Shown piece by piece: positions 1 through 6,356 of a DNA stretch of 14,203 nt (position 1 is the first letter of the stretch; each line of letters opens with the position of its first letter). The notes below the pieces were generated by a model, which did not search any database, was not told the origin of the DNA, and saw only the letters and a list, made by a program, of their open reading frames with translations. Source of the stretch: an uncultured Parabacteroides sp. (GTDB taxonomy: Bacteria; Bacteroidota; Bacteroidia; Bacteroidales; Tannerellaceae); contig NZ_CABUOD010000066.1 of NCBI RefSeq assembly GCF_902493135.1, forward strand, positions 1 to 14,203. Direction: 5' to 3'. The translations under genes were made by a program, and so were the position numbers.

Positions 1-954
1 TGGGACAGCACGCGCCTGTTGCAACGGTATCTTTTGGTAGACCGTGAACGGCCTCTTCCCGCAAATCTTCCGAAAGGGACGGTCGTGCAGGTCCCGGCTC
101 GGAATATCGTGGTCTATACATCCGTGCATGCGGCTATTATCGACCAGTTGGACGAGACTGGACGGATCATTGGCGTTTGCGAACCTCGCTATATGGACAC
201 GCCTGCCATTCAGGAAGGGCTGAAAGCCGGACGGATTACCGATATGGGAGAGGCGACCGCCCCTAATGTGGAGAGGATGATCGACAAAGGCGCCGAGCTG
301 GTGATCGTTTCCCCTTTCCAGAATAGCGGCTACGGGCCGGTCGAGAAACTGGGAATCCCCATTATCGAAGGAGCCGATTATATGGAGTCGCTGCCGTTGG
401 GACGTACCGAATGGATTCGTTTCTACGGGATGCTGTTTGGTAAGGAAAAGGTGGCCGACTCGATCTTCCGGGAGACAGAGAAAAGCTATCTCGACCTGAA
501 AAAGCTGGTCACGGCCGATATGCCCCGTCCTACCGTTATCTCCGAAAAGAAGTTCGGCGCTTCCTGGTTTATGCCGGCGGGGGAAAGCTATATCGCCAAT
601 ATGTATGCCGATGCCGGAGCCGATTATGTTTTTAAGGAACTTCCCGGAGCCGGCAGTACGCCCTTGGCTTTCGAGACGGTGCTCGACCGGGCTATCCATG
701 CCGATATGTGGCTGGTTAAATATAACCGGTCCGAAGACATGACCTATGGTGAGCTGCGTGCCGAATACACGCCGTACGAAAACTTCGACGCCTTTAAGAA
801 CCGTCGGATTTATTCCTGTAATACGGGGCTTGTCCCTTATTATGAAGAATTTCCTCTGCATCCCGATTACCTGTTGAAAGACCTGATCTGGGTATTCCAT
901 CCGGAATTGCTGCCCGGCTACAGCCCGCGTTATTATCGGAAGATGAGGAAGTGA
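1..954 (+). CDS. ABC transporter substrate-binding protein, class III (iron-siderophore/cobalamin type), 5'-truncated
   Basis: Partial gene: the reading frame is open from the first base of the window, so the TTG at 19 is not the real start, and the signal peptide and extreme N-terminus lie outside. The 317 visible residues resemble the BtuF/FepB-like periplasmic binding fold. An early strand (NIVVYTSVHAAIIDQL) is followed by a block typical of the family (IIGVCEPRY), and then by the 'PNVERMIDKGAELVIVSP' segment, which matches the 'N-x-E-x-(I/L)-x-x-x-x-P-D-L-V-(I/V)' motif. A long linking helix sits near the middle (about residues 140-175) before a second lobe. Such proteins capture Fe(III)-siderophores, haem or cobalamin in the periplasm and pass them to a BtuC/FecD-type permease. 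The substrate cannot be told from sequence, and the permease and ATPase genes, if adjacent, lie outside. It is the only gene on the plus strand and converges on the sigma/membrane-protein pair. Confidence 0.85.
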   Translation, partial: WDSTRLLQRYLLVDRERPLPANLPKGTVVQVPARNIVVYTSVHAAIIDQLDETGRIIGVCEPRYMDTPAIQEGLKAGRITDMGEATAPNVERMIDKGAELVIVSPFQNSGYGPVEKLGIPIIEGADYMESLPLGRTEWIRFYGMLFGKEKVADSIFRETEKSYLDLKKLVTADMPRPTVISEKKFGASWFMPAGESYIANMYADAGADYVFKELPGAGSTPLAFETVLDRAIHADMWLVKYNRSEDMTYGELRAEYTPYENFDAFKNRRIYSCNTGLVPYYEEFPLHPDYLLKDLIWVFHPELLPGYSPRYYRKMRK

Positions 955-1286
955 TCTTGGTCTCTTTAGTGGCGCTTGGTTCACATCCGTCAAGGCATAA
1001 ACGAAAGTCAGCCGGGATGTTTGAAATGTTTTAGTTGAACTATTGATACTTCGCGGACAAATATTATGTATAGAAAGGGGAAAAACATATTTATATTTGA
1101 ATAATCATGTTTAAGAAGATTAGATGCATTAAATAATGATTTACCTTCATGAAGTTTCCTTACAAGGGAACTCTCGTTTCCCACCGAGGGAACTTGCGTT
1201 TCCTGCAAGGGAAACTCTCGTTCCCTGCAAGGGGAATTCCCGTTCCCTTCAGAGGGAAACTATAATAGACTGATTATCAACATTAA
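955..1286. other. Non-coding region between convergent genes
   Basis: These 332 bases separate the 3' ends of the substrate-binding protein gene (+) and the sigma-linked membrane protein gene (-). The left two thirds are AT-rich and show no convincing gene. A TATATTTG word at 1092-1099 (+) resembles a Bacteroidetes -7 box but has no TTTG element at the right distance. A 66-codon minus-strand frame at 1008-1208 runs through the repeat units and has no recognisable content. No classical GC hairpin plus T-tract was found after either flanking gene. The right third is filled by the tandem palindromic array described separately, which may terminate transcription from both sides. Confidence 0.7.
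1154..1263. repeat. Five tandem 22-bp palindromic units
   Basis: Five consecutive units of exactly 22 bp begin at 1154, 1176, 1198, 1220 and 1242. Each starts with GTT(T)CC(C) and carries AGGGAA about half-way. Most units end in CTCTC or a variant. TTTCC(C) and AGGGAA arms therefore alternate about every 11 bp, so hairpins could form within a unit (a loop of about 4-5 nt around TGCA) or between neighbouring units (a loop around CTCTCG). The fourth unit has an extra perfect palindrome, GGGAATTCCC. The units are diverged from one another, and there are no unique spacers, so this is not a CRISPR array. The function is unknown. The site between converging genes suggests transcription termination, RNA stabilisation or a protein-binding array (inference). 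Confidence 0.9.
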
Positions 1287-1892
1287 TCAACACACTGTCT
1301 TGAGATCCGTTTCTTCTTCGAATTCCTTCAATTCTGCCAGACCTTTCTCTATTGCACGAATATTTTTCAGGTAAAAACGGGTTTGAAAAAACATTATGAC
1401 GGAAGCCAATATAAACACTCCTGCCAAACGAACTTCCCAGTTACCGACAAGCTGGGCTTTTTCGATGAACAGAAACGCGATAATGGCCGCCATACCCATC
1501 CAAGAGCCAATCACTGTGTTCCTCTTCATCCATAACTTATAGGTTAATACCAATTTAGTCAGTTCGTAGATTTTCTTCTTCTCCATATCGAACCGGAGAA
1601 GGAGAGAAATGAAAAAAAGTTGCATAAAAAAGCCGATAACTATAGAGCCTTCCAGCAAAGCGAAGGAGAGCGGCTTCAAGACTATTTTACCAGTAGCAGC
1701 CAATACGGGAAACATGACACAAATCCCCAACACCAGTATCAATCCGAACAAATCAAAACGGAACAGCCGTTCATAAGCCGATTGTGTCCGGTTGGTGATC
1801 ATCTCCTTGATGATCCTTTTGTTCAACATTTCGCTTTTTGCAAGTTGTTCATTCAAGATACCCCAGCCCGCTTTTAATTCTTCCAATTCCAT
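1287..1892 (-). CDS. Four-helix membrane protein paired with ECF sigma factor (putative regulator of it)
   Basis: A 201-residue protein starting at ATG 1892, only 11 bp after the stop of the sigma factor gene, so the two are almost certainly co-transcribed. The N-terminal part (about residues 1-45) is charged and helical, beginning MELEELKAGWGILNEQL, and probably cytoplasmic. Four hydrophobic segments follow, at roughly 48-68, 78-99, 125-143 and 154-170. The C-terminal tail is helical and acid-rich (about 172-195). No HxxxCxxC zinc anti-sigma motif and no FecR domain are visible. Genes in this position next to ECF sigma factors usually encode the anti-sigma or sensor partner. That role is inferred from location and topology only. 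The family is not one I can name with certainty, although ECF-linked proteins with an 'ELK..W..L' N-terminus and several helices are common in Bacteroidetes. Confidence 0.75.
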   Translation of the reverse strand: MELEELKAGWGILNEQLAKSEMLNKRIIKEMITNRTQSAYERLFRFDLFGLILVLGICVMFPVLAATGKIVLKPLSFALLEGSIVIGFFMQLFFISLLLRFDMEKKKIYELTKLVLTYKLWMKRNTVIGSWMGMAAIIAFLFIEKAQLVGNWEVRLAGVFILASVIMFFQTRFYLKNIRAIEKGLAELKEFEEETDLKTVC

Positions 1893-1903
1893 ATCCGTAA
1901 CTT

Positions 1904-2395
1904 TTAACGATTCGACATTGCTTTTAATTTCTCACGAATACGATTGAGTTTGACTGCCACGTTGTTCTTAGAAATACCGATGATCTCGGCTATCTCCTGA
2001 TAGCTCCTTTCCTCAAGCCAAAGCAGGATCAGTGCACGTTCCAGCTGGCCGAGTTTATTGATCATCCGATAGAGTTCACGGAGTTGTACCGTCTTGTCGC
2101 TTTCCTCTGCAAACGCTTCCAGATCGACTGAGATCGGAACCACTTCAGGTCTTCGTTTCGAACGGCGGAAAAAGGAAATACAGGTATTCAGGCCTATACG
2201 ATAGACCCAGGTAGACGACTTACAATCGCCCCGGAAGCAAGGGTAAGCTTTCCACAAATTGATCACGACCTCCTGATAAAGGTCATTCAGGTGATCGGCA
2301 TCCGTCGCATAGACATAGCAGACCTTGTAAATGACCTGTTTGTATTCCTCCACAAGTGCGATGAACTCTTTTTCCTGTTGTTGAGTAGCTTTCAT
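1904..2395 (-). CDS. RNA polymerase ECF-type sigma factor
   Basis: 163 residues, the normal length for a minimal ECF sigma factor with only regions 2 and 4. Region 2 spans about residues 10-78 and includes the core-binding/-10 recognition signature around DLYQEVVINLWKAYPCFRG, followed by STWVYRIGLNTCISFFRR. Region 4 spans about 105-158 with the helix-turn-helix segment RSYQEIAEIIGISKNNVAVK. It would redirect RNA polymerase to a small regulon. The target is unknown, because no SusC/FecR-type gene is adjacent. The start at ATG 2395 gives the expected N-terminus. The 101-bp gap upstream contains TCTCTTTG (minus strand, about 2427-2434), a one-mismatch version of the Bacteroidetes -7 box without a good -33 element, so the gene may be autoregulated or read through from folE, after which no clear terminator was seen. 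It is followed directly by its probable membrane partner. Confidence 0.93.
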   Translation of the reverse strand: MKATQQQEKEFIALVEEYKQVIYKVCYVYATDADHLNDLYQEVVINLWKAYPCFRGDCKSSTWVYRIGLNTCISFFRRSKRRPEVVPISVDLEAFAEESDKTVQLRELYRMINKLGQLERALILLWLEERSYQEIAEIIGISKNNVAVKLNRIREKLKAMSNR

Positions 2396-2496
2396 TCTCT
2401 CATCGTTTTATTTTATTAGTCGCACGCAAAGAGATAATATTACACGATAAAAGAAGAAAAGCACTCTGGAAAATACAAACGGGTGTGACCAGGGTA

Positions 2497-3090
2497 TTAC
2501 CGGTTATGTTTGATCAGATTCATAAATTCTTCGCGCGTTTTGGCTTGCTGGAAGAATCCGGTGAAGTCGGAGGTCGTGGTCAGGGAGTTCTGTTTCTCGA
2601 CGCCACGCATCTGCATACACATATGTTGTGCCTCGATCACGACCATTACGCCTAACGGATCGAGCGTTTCCTGAATGCAGTCTTTGATCTGCATGGTCAA
2701 TCGTTCCTGGATCTGAAGACGGCGGGCGAAGATATCCACGACACGGGGAATCTTGCTCAACCCCGTAATATATTTTTTAGGGATATAGGCGACATGGGCC
2801 TTTCCGAAGAAGGGCAACATGTGATGCTCACAAAGAGAAAAGAAATCGATATCCTTTACAATCACCATCTGCTTGTAGTCTTCTTCCTTGAACATGGCGC
2901 CGCGAAGCACGGCAGCCGGGTCTTCATGATACCCTTTGGTCAGGAACTGCATAGCTTTGGCCACACGTTCGGGCGTTTTCAACAGACCTTCGCGGTCTAC
3001 ATCTTCACCAAGCAGATGGATAATACTTTTATAATGGCCGGCCAGTTCTTCGCGGGCCAGCAAAGTCTTCTCGTTTACTTCTTCACTCAT
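2497..3090 (-). CDS. folE: GTP cyclohydrolase I (FolE)
   Basis: 197 residues. Converts GTP to 7,8-dihydroneopterin triphosphate plus formate, the first step of folate/pteridine synthesis, in the cytoplasm as a homodecamer. All key residues of the zinc-dependent type IA enzyme are present: the CEHH motif with Cys87 and His90 as zinc ligands and His89 as the probable catalytic histidine, and the third ligand Cys158 in HMCMQMRG (compare E. coli Cys110, His112/His113, Cys181). The PERVAKA motif near 40-46 and the GLSKIPRVVD segment at 110-119 are also typical. The start codon ATG 3090 lies one base after the stop of the SPOR protein gene (TGA-A-ATG), so the two are probably translationally coupled. 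It is the last gene of the cluster that begins with the DUF1599 gene. No terminator was recognised between it and the sigma factor gene. Confidence 0.97.
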   Translation of the reverse strand: MSEEVNEKTLLAREELAGHYKSIIHLLGEDVDREGLLKTPERVAKAMQFLTKGYHEDPAAVLRGAMFKEEDYKQMVIVKDIDFFSLCEHHMLPFFGKAHVAYIPKKYITGLSKIPRVVDIFARRLQIQERLTMQIKDCIQETLDPLGVMVVIEAQHMCMQMRGVEKQNSLTTTSDFTGFFQQAKTREEFMNLIKHNR

Positions 3091-3091
3091 T

Positions 3092-3592
3092 TCAATTCAA
3101 TGGGATTTTGACTTCTTCCCTAACAATGTACATTTCTTTCTTATAGGCCGGGAATGCATCCATCAGGAGACGTTGCATGTGATAAGCCTCTTCGTGTGAA
3201 CGGAAATCACCGATACGCAGACGCCAGAACGGAGCATTGTAGGTCACATAAGTCGGGACATCAGGGAAAAGTTCCTTAATTTCTTTTTCTTTCCGGAAAG
3301 CTTCATCTTTGGATTTACGCTGGTTATTGCCGGAAAACACTTGTGTACGATAGCCTTGTATTTTCAGAAAGGCCGTGCTATCAGTCTTTTCTACCCCTTC
3401 GCCATGCAAACGTTTACCGAGCATATTACGAAGAGCATCGGACCCGCGCACCACAACAGTCCCTTTTCCGGGAACTCTTTCCTGCAAGGCGTCAATGATG
3501 TCTTCCGCCTGTCCGGCTCCACCCGTCTGAGCAGACAAAGCAGATGCACCAAGCAACATACATAAAGAAAGAATACAAGATAATCGTTTCAT
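3092..3592 (-). CDS. Secreted SPOR-domain protein
   Basis: 166 residues. The N-terminus MKRLSCILSLCMLLGASALSA is a clear signal peptide, probably cut after Ala21, so the product is periplasmic. Residues about 78-160 form a SPOR (sporulation-related repeat) domain: GYRTQVFSGN, then a charged helix, VPTYVTYNAPFWRLRIGDF, and a second helix RSHEEAYHMQRLL. SPOR domains bind peptidoglycan stripped of stem peptides, typically at division sites. Residues 22-77 form a short linker of unknown role. There is no lipobox or transmembrane anchor. It lies between tpiA and folE and is separated from folE by one base. Small SPOR proteins linked to folE and tpiA are common in Bacteroidales, but I know of no specific function for them. 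Confidence 0.88.
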   Translation of the reverse strand: MKRLSCILSLCMLLGASALSAQTGGAGQAEDIIDALQERVPGKGTVVVRGSDALRNMLGKRLHGEGVEKTDSTAFLKIQGYRTQVFSGNNQRKSKDEAFRKEKEIKELFPDVPTYVTYNAPFWRLRIGDFRSHEEAYHMQRLLMDAFPAYKKEMYIVREEVKIPLN

Positions 3593-3600
3593 ATCAGTTG

Positions 3601-3625
3601 AAAATTGAAAGTTGAAAATTGAAAG
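3601..3625 (+). repeat. AT-rich short-period repeat, TTGAAAATTGAAAG type
   Basis: Short stuttered sequence AAAATTGAAAGTT followed by GAAAATTGAAAG, in front of the SPOR gene. The 13-mer AAAATTGAAAGTT at 3601-3613 recurs exactly on the opposite strand at 5768-5780, in the gap between the DUF1599 and DoxX-like genes. It overlaps the left arm of the long inverted repeat at 3611-3696. Confidence 0.75.
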
Positions 3626-3696
3626 GTAAAAGAGTGAAAATCACGAATCGGCTGAAAGCCGAAACAACTTTCACCTTTTACCTTTCACTTTTCAAC
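3611..3696 (-). promoter_or_regulatory. Long imperfect inverted repeat directly after tpiA (possible attenuator or RNA-processing hairpin)
   Basis: 3611-3632 pairs with 3675-3696 over 22 positions with a single mismatch. After one bulged base at 3633, 3634-3639 pairs with 3669-3674, giving a stem of about 28 bp. The loop contains a second perfect hairpin, TCGGCT-GAA-AGCCGA, at 3648-3662. The right arm abuts the tpiA stop codon, so in the minus-strand transcript the structure begins immediately after tpiA and ends about 18 bases before the SPOR start. It lacks a clean T-tract, so full termination is doubtful. Partial termination, protection of the tpiA mRNA 3' end, or RNase processing would lower expression of the SPOR and folE genes relative to tpiA (inference). 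Confidence 0.7.
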
Positions 3697-4458
3697 TTAT
3701 TTATCAAATGCTTCAATAATCGGCATGAACTTATCGACAGCCAGAGAAGCGCCACCGATCAGACCACCGTCTACGTTCGGTTTAGCAAACAGTTCCTTCG
3801 CATTGCCTGCGTTGCAGCTGCCACCGTAAAGGATTGTGCAGTTGTCGGCAATTTCCTGACCATACTTAGCAGCCAGAGTAGCACGGATATGAGCGTGGAT
3901 TTCTTCAGCCTGGTCGGATGTAGCGGTTTTACCTGTACCGATAGCCCAAACCGGTTCGTAAGCCAGAACGATCTTAGCGAAGTCTTCAGCAGACAGGTCG
4001 AACAAAGATCCCTTGATCTGAGCATCTACCACTTCGAAATGCTTGCCGGCTTCTCTTTCTTCCAGCACTTCACCGATGCAGAAGATCGGAGTCAGGCCGT
4101 TAGCCAGAGCCAATTCAACTTTTGTTTTCAGGATTTCCGGAGTTTCGTGATAGTAAGCACGTCTTTCAGAGTGGCCCAGGATCACATATTTTGCACCTGT
4201 AGAAGCAACCATGGCAGCAGAAACTTCGCCGGTGTAAGCACCTTTTTCCTTGTCTGCGCAGTTTTCAGCAGCAACACCGATCTTATTCGTGTCGATAGCA
4301 GCAGCAACGCTTGCCAAGTGAGTGAACGGAGTACCGATGATCACATCACAGTTAGGTGTTTTACCTTTAAGAGCTTCGTCCAAGCCTTTTGCCAAAGCAA
4401 GACCTTCAGGAAGGGTAGTGTTCATCTTCCAGTTTCCTGCAACAATATTCTTTCTCAT
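3697..4458 (-). CDS. tpiA: Triosephosphate isomerase
   Basis: 253 residues, normal length for the TIM-barrel enzyme that interconverts dihydroxyacetone phosphate and glyceraldehyde 3-phosphate in glycolysis and gluconeogenesis (cytoplasmic, dimeric). Catalytic residues are all present: Asn9 and Lys11 in GNWKMN, His96 in ILGHSERR, and Glu168 in AYEPVWAIGTGKTAT, which also holds the flexible loop 6. Phosphate-binding glycines are visible in YGGSCNAGN (211-219) and DGGLIGGASL (230-239). The start ATG 4458 gives the family-typical N-terminus MRKNIVAGNWKMN. The gene follows the DoxX-like gene after a 32-bp AT-rich gap containing TTAATTAATTAA. No good separate promoter was recognised there, although a strongly expressed enzyme could have one. 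It is followed directly by the long inverted repeat. Confidence 0.98.
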   Translation of the reverse strand: MRKNIVAGNWKMNTTLPEGLALAKGLDEALKGKTPNCDVIIGTPFTHLASVAAAIDTNKIGVAAENCADKEKGAYTGEVSAAMVASTGAKYVILGHSERRAYYHETPEILKTKVELALANGLTPIFCIGEVLEEREAGKHFEVVDAQIKGSLFDLSAEDFAKIVLAYEPVWAIGTGKTATSDQAEEIHAHIRATLAAKYGQEIADNCTILYGGSCNAGNAKELFAKPNVDGGLIGGASLAVDKFMPIIEAFDK

Positions 4459-4490
4459 GACTTAATTAATTAAATATGTAATACAAATAG

Positions 4491-5765
4491 TTATTTCTTT
4501 TCTTTCCGTTTACGTCTGAAACGCAGCAGGTCATATACCCAAACGAGCAGCAAAGGTACGGTAAAAGTCAATAGGTTGGTTGCAAGGGCCCCATCTTCTT
4601 TACTTTTTATATTGCTCTCGTCCAAGCAACGATCCATAAGCGCCTTGACATCTTCCTCTGCCGGAATATCGTTGTAATGCCATTTACCCTGTATCGTACC
4701 GCCTTTCAACAGCACCAGGCCGGGGTTGGAACGGATAATCGTCTTAAGAAGCACTTCGTCCGCCATCCGGAAAGGATATTCGGCCCCGGTATTGTCGCTC
4801 CAGATACCGATCACCTCCGGCGAAGAGCCCGTCACGCAATAGAACGGGATATCATGTTCGAGTGCATAGTCATACACACCGTTGATCTCATCCATTTGCT
4901 CGTCGTCCGCCTCTTCCAGCTTCGGAGCGACAAGCAGCAAAACAGGGCCGGGATTTCCGATGATTTCTTCCGTCACATCATCGCCCTCTCCATTGTAAAT
5001 ATTGAAAGCGGCAACAGGAGGCTGATAGCCCTTCTTGATCAATTCGGTCTTCGAATCCACAAACGTCCAGCTACTGTCGTTTGCAGGATAGTCTTCAAGC
5101 GAGAACTCTTTCTTCACGCCGTCTTTTTCATACACGAACGTGTACTTATATTCATCCTGCGGAGCCCCTTCGGGCATCTCCATCAACTGCGGTATATTCG
5201 CACCGATCTTATACGGACGAAAATCAATGACAGGCAGATGATTATAATTATAATAAGCAAAACCGACGCCGAACAGGTAAGCATACAAGGCGACAAACCA
5301 ATATACCCGGAAAGTAAAGCACTGGAACAAACGCTGGTTATAAATAAACGTAACAATAGCGGCAAGAGAGAGTACGATATTTTTAAAGAACGTCTCCCAG
5401 TTGGAGATCACCAGTGCGTCTCCGAAGCAGCCGCAATCCGATACGGGATCGAAAAGAGCCAAATACAAGGTAAGCGGCGTCATAAACGCCATAAACGCCA
5501 AGATAAGGAAAGAGACATACCGCCGGTACACACCCAACAACATACAGACACCGAGCGCAAACTCGATTGCAGAAAGGTTGAAAGACAGCAATACCGTAAA
5601 AGGTTGCAACATATCCAGTCCGAAGGAAGCCAGGTATTCACCGATCTTGATCGCCCCTCCCACCGGATCGACAGCCTTGACAAAACCGGAGAAGATAAAT
5701 ACAACTCCGATCAGCAAACGGCACAACTCTGCCAATATCTTTAAAACGGTATCTTTACTCTTCAC
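4491..5765 (-). CDS. DoxX/MauE-like membrane protein with CXXC-less thioredoxin-like domain (resembles Bacteroidales BT_3928 family)
   Basis: 424 residues. The N-terminal half is a DoxX/MauE-type membrane domain: hydrophobic segments at about 9-29, 54-78, 83-105, 127-142 and 153-173, with FSGFVKAVDPVGGAIKIGEY and the conserved DCGCFGD motif (Cys111, Cys113). A periplasmic region of about 180-390 follows. Its second part looks thioredoxin-like (PGPVLLLVAP ... IPFYCVTGSS ... NPGLVLLKGGTIQGKW), but the place where WCxxC is expected reads KLEEADDEQM. A last hydrophobic helix (about 396-415) and a basic tail end the protein. MauE/DoxX relatives take part in disulfide or redox chemistry at the membrane, and the function here is unknown. 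The start codon is GTG: an in-frame TAA precedes it directly, and no other start is near. It lies 21 bp after the DUF1599 gene and upstream of tpiA. Confidence 0.85.
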   Translation of the reverse strand: MKSKDTVLKILAELCRLLIGVVFIFSGFVKAVDPVGGAIKIGEYLASFGLDMLQPFTVLLSFNLSAIEFALGVCMLLGVYRRYVSFLILAFMAFMTPLTLYLALFDPVSDCGCFGDALVISNWETFFKNIVLSLAAIVTFIYNQRLFQCFTFRVYWFVALYAYLFGVGFAYYNYNHLPVIDFRPYKIGANIPQLMEMPEGAPQDEYKYTFVYEKDGVKKEFSLEDYPANDSSWTFVDSKTELIKKGYQPPVAAFNIYNGEGDDVTEEIIGNPGPVLLLVAPKLEEADDEQMDEINGVYDYALEHDIPFYCVTGSSPEVIGIWSDNTGAEYPFRMADEVLLKTIIRSNPGLVLLKGGTIQGKWHYNDIPAEEDVKALMDRCLDESNIKSKEDGALATNLLTFTVPLLLVWVYDLLRFRRKRKEKK

Positions 5766-5790
5766 TTAACTTTCAATTTTCAATTATCAA
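5766..5790 (-). repeat. AT-rich short-period repeat between DUF1599 and DoxX-like genes
   Basis: The minus strand reads ATTGATAATTGAAAATTG and continues AAAGTTAA up to the GTG start at 5765. The sequence includes the DUF1599 stop codon (TGA at 5789-5787) and shares an exact 13-mer with 3601-3613 on the other strand. No Shine-Dalgarno sequence is visible before the GTG. The stuttering AT-rich spacer may simply keep the start site unstructured. Confidence 0.7.
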
Positions 5791-6332
5791 TTCTCCCCAT
5801 ACTCCAGCTTGATCAAGCCGAATAACGCATAGTTGATCATGTCCATATAGTTGGCATCGATACCCTCCGACACGATCGTCTTGCCTCCGTGACTCTCGAT
5901 CTGCTTCGTACGATAGAGTTTCATCAGAATCAGGTCCGTATAGGAACTGATACGCATGCCGCGCCATGCCTCATCATAATCATGGTTCTTGGCATACATC
6001 AGCTCTTTGGTTTCCGTGATGTATTTATCATACAGGGCCAATGCCTCTTCATTGCTTATATCTGTCGTATCGGCAAATCCTTTTGCCAATTGTATCAAGC
6101 CGATCACCCCATAGTTCACGATTGCGACAAACTCAGGACGGATACCCTCATCCACCATGCTCACACCTTTTATCTCGAGGCTGCGGATCCGGTTTGCCTT
6201 AATGAATATCTGGTCGGTCAGCGACTGCGGACGCATGATCCGCCACGAGGGACCGTAATCTTTCAACTTCTTTTCAAACAGTTCCCGACATTGGGATATT
6301 ACTTTTTCGAATTGTTCCTTCGTATCAGCCAT
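5787..6332 (-). CDS. DUF1599 protein with two tandem copies of the domain
   Basis: 181 residues, no signal peptide, cytoplasmic. The protein is an internal duplication. Copy 1 (about residues 15-85) reads LFEKKLKDYGPSWRIMR ... SLTDQIFIKANRIRSLE ... VDEGIRPEFVAIVNYGVIGLIQL. Copy 2 (about 110-178) reads LMYAKNHDYDEAWRGMR ... SYTDLILMKLYRTKQIE ... VSEGIDANYMDMINYALFGLIKL. DUF1599 (Pfam PF07659) has, as I recall, been linked to phage nucleotide-modification loci, but no reaction is established for the chromosomal Bacteroidales form. The conserved K..DY..(S/A)W..MR and T/S-D-x-I-x-x-K-x-x-R motifs in both halves suggest a conserved binding site. It is the first gene of the cluster reaching to folE, with its own promoter 25-56 bp upstream. 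It ends 21 bp before the DoxX-like gene. Confidence 0.85.
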   Translation of the reverse strand: MADTKEQFEKVISQCRELFEKKLKDYGPSWRIMRPQSLTDQIFIKANRIRSLEIKGVSMVDEGIRPEFVAIVNYGVIGLIQLAKGFADTTDISNEEALALYDKYITETKELMYAKNHDYDEAWRGMRISSYTDLILMKLYRTKQIESHGGKTIVSEGIDANYMDMINYALFGLIKLEYGEN

Positions 6333-6356
6333 ACTTTCTTAGCATTTACATCCGTA

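Noticed and set aside
1092..1099. Plus-strand promoter from TATATTTG
   Set aside because: No TTTG element at 19-21 bp upstream and no gene downstream to drive.
1008..1208. 66-codon minus-strand reading frame
   Set aside because: It runs through the palindromic repeat units, has no recognisable domain and no promoter; probably chance.
1154..1263. CRISPR array
   Set aside because: The 22-bp units follow one another with no unique spacers and no cas genes are near.
2427..2460. Promoter of the sigma factor gene
   Set aside because: The -7 candidate TCTCTTTG has a mismatch at the key A and there is no clear -33 element; an ECF-specific promoter is possible but cannot be recognised here.
3619..4473. 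284-codon plus-strand frame antisense to tpiA
   Set aside because: It lies opposite a certain gene and its composition (Ser/Phe/Gln-rich, no domain) is that of a reverse-frame shadow.
4677..5744. 355-codon plus-strand frame antisense to the DoxX-like gene
   Set aside because: Arg/His/Ile-rich translation without any family likeness, fully opposite a supported gene.
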